Assembly: GCA_021204715.1 (NCBI GenBank)
Contig: JAJPYW010000110.1
Location: 1,687 to 13,236, forward strand
Length of the DNA: 11,550 nucleotides
Direction: 5' to 3'
Origin: Prevotellaceae bacterium
GTDB taxonomy: Bacteria; Bacteroidota; Bacteroidia; Bacteroidales; Bacteroidaceae
Under the pieces are notes generated by a model. The model was not told the DNA's origin and searched no databases. It was given only the letters and a program-made list of their open reading frames with translations. The stretch's first letter is position 1. Each line of letters begins with the position of its first letter. The position numbers and the translations under genes are program-made. Below are positions 8,402 to 11,550 of this stretch, one piece after another.

Positions 8402-8438
8402 ATAAAGAATCGTTCTTGCATCAAAATTGATACAGAAT
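8402..8438 (-). promoter_or_regulatory. Candidate operator: paired direct repeats upstream of susC
   Basis: On the minus strand ATTCTGTAT (8438-8430) and ATTCTTTAT (8410-8402) are direct repeats differing at one base, 28 bp apart. Each is preceded within a few bases by AACG and followed at once or after one base by CAA. The proximal copy would sit just upstream of a -7 box at 8390-8383, where AraC-type activators usually bind. This makes the pair a candidate site for the DNA-binding domain of the neighbouring sensor. The region is AT-rich and chance similarity is possible. Confidence 0.3.
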
Positions 8439-8507
8439 GTAACGTTTTTGACACGTCTCGATAAGCGGCGGAAATTCCTTGTGGCCACGCTCTTTGAAAA
8501 CGGCGGT

Positions 8508-11180
8508 CTATTGCTTCTTGTCGAGCGCGCCGCTCGGCGTGCGTCCGAAGTAGTCTTTATAGCATTTGGTGAAATAGGAAGGCGAGGAGAAGCCCGTGGC
8601 ATAACATATTTCGGCAATGGTCATGCCGCTTGTCTTGAGCAGCCGGTCGGCCTTGCGCAAGCGGGCCGCGCGTATGAGTTCCACAGGCGACGCGCCGGTA
8701 AGCGCCTTTACCTTGCGGTAGAGCTGCACGCGGCTCAGCCCTATTTGCGAGGCAAGGTCTTCCACGCTGTAGGCAGAATCGGCCATACGTTCGGTTATCA
8801 TGCTTTTAAGGTTGTCGAGGAAGAGCGTGCCGGCATCCTTCGGGCGGGTATCATCAAGCTCGCCGCCGGTGAAATAGTCCTTCAAGAGCCGGCGGTTGTC
8901 AAGCAGGTTCTTTATCCTTGCCATGAGCACCTTGCTGCTGAAGGGTTTGGTGATGTAGGCATCCGCCCCGCAGCCGTAGCCCTCGGCGCGGCAGTCATCG
9001 CCCGACTTGGCGGTAAGCAGCAAGACGGGAATGTGGTTGGTGGCCATCTCTTTCTTGAGCTTCCCGCACAGCTCCATGCCGTCCATCACGGGCATCATCA
9101 CATCGCTTATCACAAGGTCGGGCACCTCCTTTACAGCCCGCTCCAATCCGGTCTTTCCATCGGTGGCGGTGGCCGTCATGTAAGCCGGTTCCAGCAGGGA
9201 AGAGATGTAATCCAGTACATCGGCATTGTCGTCGATGATGAGTACACGCGGCTTGTCTTCCTCCTTTTCAAGATCGGCCACCTTGTCGCCTGTTTTCGTG
9301 CCGCTGCCCGCTACAGGCAGGCTCTGCTTAAACGTGGAGGGTGGAAGAACATCCCGGGGAACGGCCGAAGCATTACACTCCTCGTTTTGCCCCTCCACGC
9401 GCACGGGCAGCGTCACGGTAAATGTGGTGCCTTCACCTTGCTTGCTGGCAACGGCCACGTGGCCGCCCAACAGTTCCGAGAACGCCTTTACCAAAGCCAG
9501 CCCTATGCCGGTACCCTGCTGGCTCCCTTTAGCTTGATAGAAACGGTCGAACACACGGGAAAGCGTCTCATCGGGCATGCCGACGCCGTCATCGGCCACC
9601 TCCAAGCAGAACATGCCGTCATTCTCCTCTTTGAGCGTTATCCTTATATTACCTTGTTCACCGGTATATTTCAGCGCATTGGACAGCAGGTTGTAGCATA
9701 TCCTCTCTATCTTGTAGTGGTCGGAACGTACAACAAGACGGTCGGGGACATCGAGCCGGATGGCAATCTTGCGCTTCCCGGCCGAGGGCATGAAGCTCCG
9801 GGCCCATGCACGGACATTCTCGGCCAAGTCGAAACAGGCCACCTGAACTGTCATCTTGCCGTTCTGCACCTTGCGGAAATCAAGGAGTTCGTTGGTGAGT
9901 TTCAGCATCACCCCCACATTGCGTTGTACCAATGAGAGCAACCCGGCCTGCTCTTTGCTGAGTGACTTGCTTTCCAACAGGCGGTCCACAGGGTCGGCGA
10001 TGAGCGTCAGGGGCGTGCGGAACTCGTGGCTCACGTTGGTGAAGAATTGCAGTTTCGCATTGGCGGCATCCTCGGCCAAGCGCCGTTTCTGGGTGGTGGC
10101 GCGGTACACGTAAAACAAGAATCCTACAAGCAAGAGAATGATGATGCCGAAAAGCAACTCATAGATTATCTGGTGGTGGTATTGCGCCAAGTACAAACCT
10201 ACCTGGTCGTGCAGCTTAATGAGCTTCTCTTGTTGAATATCCATCTCGTCGGCCTGCAGCAGCATGGCATCCACATTCTCCTCGGTGACGATGGTAGATT
10301 GCAGGTAGTTGTTGCGTTCATAGGGTTTGCCTTCGAGAATGTTCATGGCCAACTGGATGACAAGGTCTCCACGTGTAGGGTAGGTATAAGAGGCGGCCAA
10401 TCTGCCCGCTTTGACCAACCGCATGCCGCCGTTTTCCGTCGAGAGCGCGTCTATGCCTGTATAGATGATGTCTCTGTCTATGCCGGCCTCTTTGACCGCT
10501 TCCCTTGCCCCTTGTGCAATGCGGTCGTTGTGTGCGAACACACAGTCAACATCCTGACGGAGCGCCAATACCGAGTCCATGGCTGCCTTCCCCGCCGGCT
10601 TTGTCCAGTCGGTGTAACGGCTGTCTATGATCGTGATGCCGGGATATTTCTCCATTTCATCTGCAAAACCGCGGTGACGGTCTATCTCCGGGGAGGAGCC
10701 GTTCAATCCCCTTAGTTCCACCACATGGCCCCTTCCGTTCAAGCGCGCGGCAACGAAGCGGGCCATCGTCCGGCCTATGAAATAGTTGTCCGCCCCGATG
10801 AACGCCGTGTATTTGTCCGTATCGGTCTTGCGGTCGAACACAATGACAGGAATACCCTTCTGATATGCCCTGTCGATGGCAGACGAGATGGTGTTCACCT
10901 GATTGGGCGCGACAACAAGCAAGTCAACACCCTCGTCGATGAACTTGTTTATCTGTTTGATCTGCCGCTTGTTGTCATCATTGGCCGAGGCAAGACGCAG
11001 CTGCACATTGTCGTAAAGGAACGTGCCTATTTGCAATTCCGTGTTCAGCTTGTCGCGCCAAATGTCCTGGCTGCATTGCGACACGCCTATGACAACGCGC
11101 TTTCCCGGGCCGCCGCACGAGAGCAGCAGCAAGCAAAGCGGCCCTATGAACAGGCAAGTTCTCAGGTTATGATGATGCAT
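8508..11180 (-). CDS. Hybrid two-component system sensor/regulator with ribose-binding-protein-like sensor domain (BT1754-like)
   Basis: This 890-residue protein combines sensor kinase and response regulator in one chain. I chose ATG at 11180 because it begins a signal peptide; the frame stays open to a TTG at 11261, but that extension spans the predicted promoter and a terminator-like hairpin. Domains in order: signal with lipobox LLSC (Cys22); a periplasmic sugar-binding domain of the RbsB/type I family, about 28-310; a membrane helix at 337-358; a histidine-kinase dimerisation domain with phospho-acceptor His385 in SHEFRTP; an ATPase domain with N-box Asn501, DDGVGM at 530-535 and GTGIGLAL at 556-563; a linker at about 594-643; a receiver with acid pair Asp650/Asp651, phospho-site Asp693, Thr723 and Lys745; and an AraC-type DNA-binding domain at about 790-890. 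All key residues are present. By similarity to BT1754 it should sense fructose in the periplasm and activate the downstream susC operon. Confidence 0.93.
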   Translation of the reverse strand: MHHHNLRTCLFIGPLCLLLLSCGGPGKRVVIGVSQCSQDIWRDKLNTELQIGTFLYDNVQLRLASANDDNKRQIKQINKFIDEGVDLLVVAPNQVNTISSAIDRAYQKGIPVIVFDRKTDTDKYTAFIGADNYFIGRTMARFVAARLNGRGHVVELRGLNGSSPEIDRHRGFADEMEKYPGITIIDSRYTDWTKPAGKAAMDSVLALRQDVDCVFAHNDRIAQGAREAVKEAGIDRDIIYTGIDALSTENGGMRLVKAGRLAASYTYPTRGDLVIQLAMNILEGKPYERNNYLQSTIVTEENVDAMLLQADEMDIQQEKLIKLHDQVGLYLAQYHHQIIYELLFGIIILLLVGFLFYVYRATTQKRRLAEDAANAKLQFFTNVSHEFRTPLTLIADPVDRLLESKSLSKEQAGLLSLVQRNVGVMLKLTNELLDFRKVQNGKMTVQVACFDLAENVRAWARSFMPSAGKRKIAIRLDVPDRLVVRSDHYKIERICYNLLSNALKYTGEQGNIRITLKEENDGMFCLEVADDGVGMPDETLSRVFDRFYQAKGSQQGTGIGLALVKAFSELLGGHVAVASKQGEGTTFTVTLPVRVEGQNEECNASAVPRDVLPPSTFKQSLPVAGSGTKTGDKVADLEKEEDKPRVLIIDDNADVLDYISSLLEPAYMTATATDGKTGLERAVKEVPDLVISDVMMPVMDGMELCGKLKKEMATNHIPVLLLTAKSGDDCRAEGYGCGADAYITKPFSSKVLMARIKNLLDNRRLLKDYFTGGELDDTRPKDAGTLFLDNLKSMITERMADSAYSVEDLASQIGLSRVQLYRKVKALTGASPVELIRAARLRKADRLLKTSGMTIAEICYATGFSSPSYFTKCYKDYFGRTPSGALDKKQ

Positions 11181-11200
11181 CCTCAACTCATTAAGTAAAT

Positions 11201-11220
11201 AAAAAAGCGGCCCGCCGCTT
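11201..11220 (-). terminator. Terminator-like hairpin in the sensor gene leader
   Basis: On the minus strand AAGCGG (11220-11215) pairs perfectly with CCGCTT (11210-11205) around a CGGG loop and is followed by a T tract (six T in all) and an AT-rich stretch. This is the form of an intrinsic terminator pointing toward the sensor gene, 20 bases before its ATG. No upstream gene ends nearby on this strand. It either stops read-through from beyond the window or acts as an attenuator in the sensor's own leader. Confidence 0.5.
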
Positions 11221-11230
11221 CCCCACGGGG

Positions 11231-11262
11231 CAAAAGTCGTGAAAAACGCCGATATAAACAAA
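11231..11262 (-). promoter_or_regulatory. Predicted Bacteroides-type promoter of the sensor gene
   Basis: On the minus strand TTTG (11262-11259) is followed after 20 bases by GACTTTTG (11238-11231). This fits the Bacteroidota sigma-ABfr consensus TTTG, 19-21 bp, TAnnTTTG, with one mismatch in the -7 box. Transcription should start around 11224-11226, giving a leader of about 45 bases. The start would fall at the edge of the terminator-like hairpin, which is unusual. Confidence 0.5.
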
Positions 11263-11421
11263 TCCCGCCGGCTGTAAAATGAGTGGTTTTAGCATGAAAA
11301 CATGTAAATGCATCCTATAATAATTACCGTAATATATATGCCGGCGCGCGGGGTTTCTTGACACACTCGTTTATCTTCACACTTCCCAATGCAGGCGGTC
11401 TATGGATTGAGAAGCAAACGA

Positions 11422-11443
11422 CCTCATCTTCCCAATGATGAGG
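11422..11443. other. Perfect 7-bp hairpin
   Basis: CCTCATC (11422-11428) pairs with GATGAGG (11437-11443) around the 8-nt loop TTCCCAAT. Read on the minus strand it is followed by TCGTTTGCTTC, a weak T-rich tail, so it could be a poor terminator for a gene beyond the right edge. The loop shares CTTCCCAATG with a second copy at 11382-11391. Confidence 0.4.
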
Positions 11444-11476
11444 GTATAACGAATGTTATGAACAAAGTGTCACGAA

Positions 11477-11545
11477 AACATTCCACTCAACCTGTCGATA
11501 ACATTCCACTCTCCCTGTCGAATGTATTCGATAGAATCCGTCGAT
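11477..11545. repeat. Tandem 23-bp direct repeats (two close copies plus one degenerate)
   Basis: Copy 1 (11477-11499) and copy 2 (11500-11522) share AACATTCCACTC, two variable bases, then CCTGTCGA; they agree at 20 of 23 positions. Copy 3 (11523-11545) agrees with copy 1 at about 14 of 23, keeping ATTC and GTCGAT, and a further GTCGATTG-like start runs to the edge. Because 23 is not a multiple of three, the repeats do not encode a repeated peptide. Iteron-like or regulator-binding repeats are possible. Confidence 0.65.
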
Positions 11546-11550
11546 TGTGA

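Larger units (their letters stand above)
8253..8507. other. Intergenic region between the sensor gene and susC
   Basis: This 255-bp region has no credible gene. Read on the minus strand it has three parts: an unremarkable stretch after the sensor stop with no clear terminator (about 8507-8440); an AT-rich part with direct repeats and two possible -7 boxes (about 8440-8376); and a GC-rich hairpin (8359-8277) followed by an AT-rich stretch up to the susC start. It is the natural place for fructan-induced control of the operon. Confidence 0.7.
11181..11550. other. Non-coding region upstream of the sensor gene
   Basis: This 370-bp stretch holds no recognisable gene. It contains, from left to right, a terminator-like hairpin, a predicted promoter for the sensor, an AT-rich block with small inverted repeats (TAAAA/TTTTA at 11275-11291), a 7-bp hairpin at 11422-11443 and 23-bp tandem repeats at the edge. 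Short open frames exist on both strands (for example plus-strand ATG 11389 to TGA 11550, 53 codons), but none resembles a known protein. Confidence 0.6.

Noticed and set aside
8440..8507. Intrinsic terminator after the sensor gene
   Set aside because: The only symmetry seen is the GTGGCCAC palindrome (8481-8488), with no T tract after it on the minus strand.
8427..9935. Plus-strand open frame of 502 codons opposite the sensor gene
   Set aside because: It lies antisense to the kinase, receiver and AraC domains, whose motifs are all intact on the minus strand. Its product is rich in His, Arg and Gly with no recognisable domain, as expected of a shadow frame in GC-rich coding DNA.
11181..11261. 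N-terminal extension of the sensor to a TTG codon at 11261
   Set aside because: The TTG coincides with the predicted -33 element, the extension crosses a terminator-like hairpin, and it would place 27 residues before a good lipoprotein signal peptide.
11477..11545. CRISPR array
   Set aside because: The units are directly adjacent with no spacers and the third copy is degenerate; no cas gene is present.
11389..11550. Plus-strand ORF of 53 codons (ATG 11389, TGA at the window end)
   Set aside because: It overlaps the hairpin and the 23-bp repeats, has no recognisable promoter or ribosome site, and resembles no protein I know. Several frames are open here, so openness is weak evidence.

Overview
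The window looks like part of a Bacteroidales chromosome (gut Bacteroidota). It carries a fructan polysaccharide utilization locus (PUL) encoded entirely on the minus strand. The organism call rests on the SusC/SusD pair, the hybrid two-component sensor fused to an AraC-type regulator, the absence of clear Shine-Dalgarno sites before most starts, and one good match to the Bacteroides promoter form (TTTG, about 20 bp, TAnnTTTG). By eye the G+C content is near 50%, higher than typical Bacteroides thetaiotaomicron, so a relative outside core Bacteroides is possible; I cannot name the species.

Layout in the direction of transcription (right to left): positions 11550-11181 are a leader and intergenic region with a 23-bp tandem repeat, a 7-bp hairpin, a predicted promoter and a terminator-like hairpin. 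Next come the sensor/regulator (11180-8508), a 255-bp intergenic region with candidate operator repeats and a large GC-rich stem-loop, susC (8252-5061), susD (5037-3301), a two-repeat surface glycan-binding lipoprotein (3255-1876), a surface GH32 lipoprotein (1861-305), and the first 99 codons of a second, periplasmic GH32-type enzyme (299-1, running off the left edge). The five genes from susC onward are spaced by 23, 45, 14 and 5 bases and are almost certainly one operon.

The order SusC, SusD, glycan-binding lipoprotein, lipoprotein GH32, secreted GH32 matches the known levan locus of B. thetaiotaomicron (BT1763-BT1759), whose sensor is BT1754, a regulator with a fructose-binding periplasmic domain. 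Working model by homology: the surface GH32 cuts fructan outside the cell. The glycan-binding protein and SusD hold the fragments and SusC imports them with TonB energy. The periplasmic GH32 releases fructose, and the sensor's ribose-binding-protein-like domain detects it and switches on the operon. Levan is the first guess for the substrate, but inulin cannot be excluded from sequence alone.

The gene set is a recognised type, and I see no wholly new protein system. The less explained parts are non-coding: the structured susC leader, the terminator-like hairpin just after the predicted sensor promoter, and the 23-bp repeats at the right edge.
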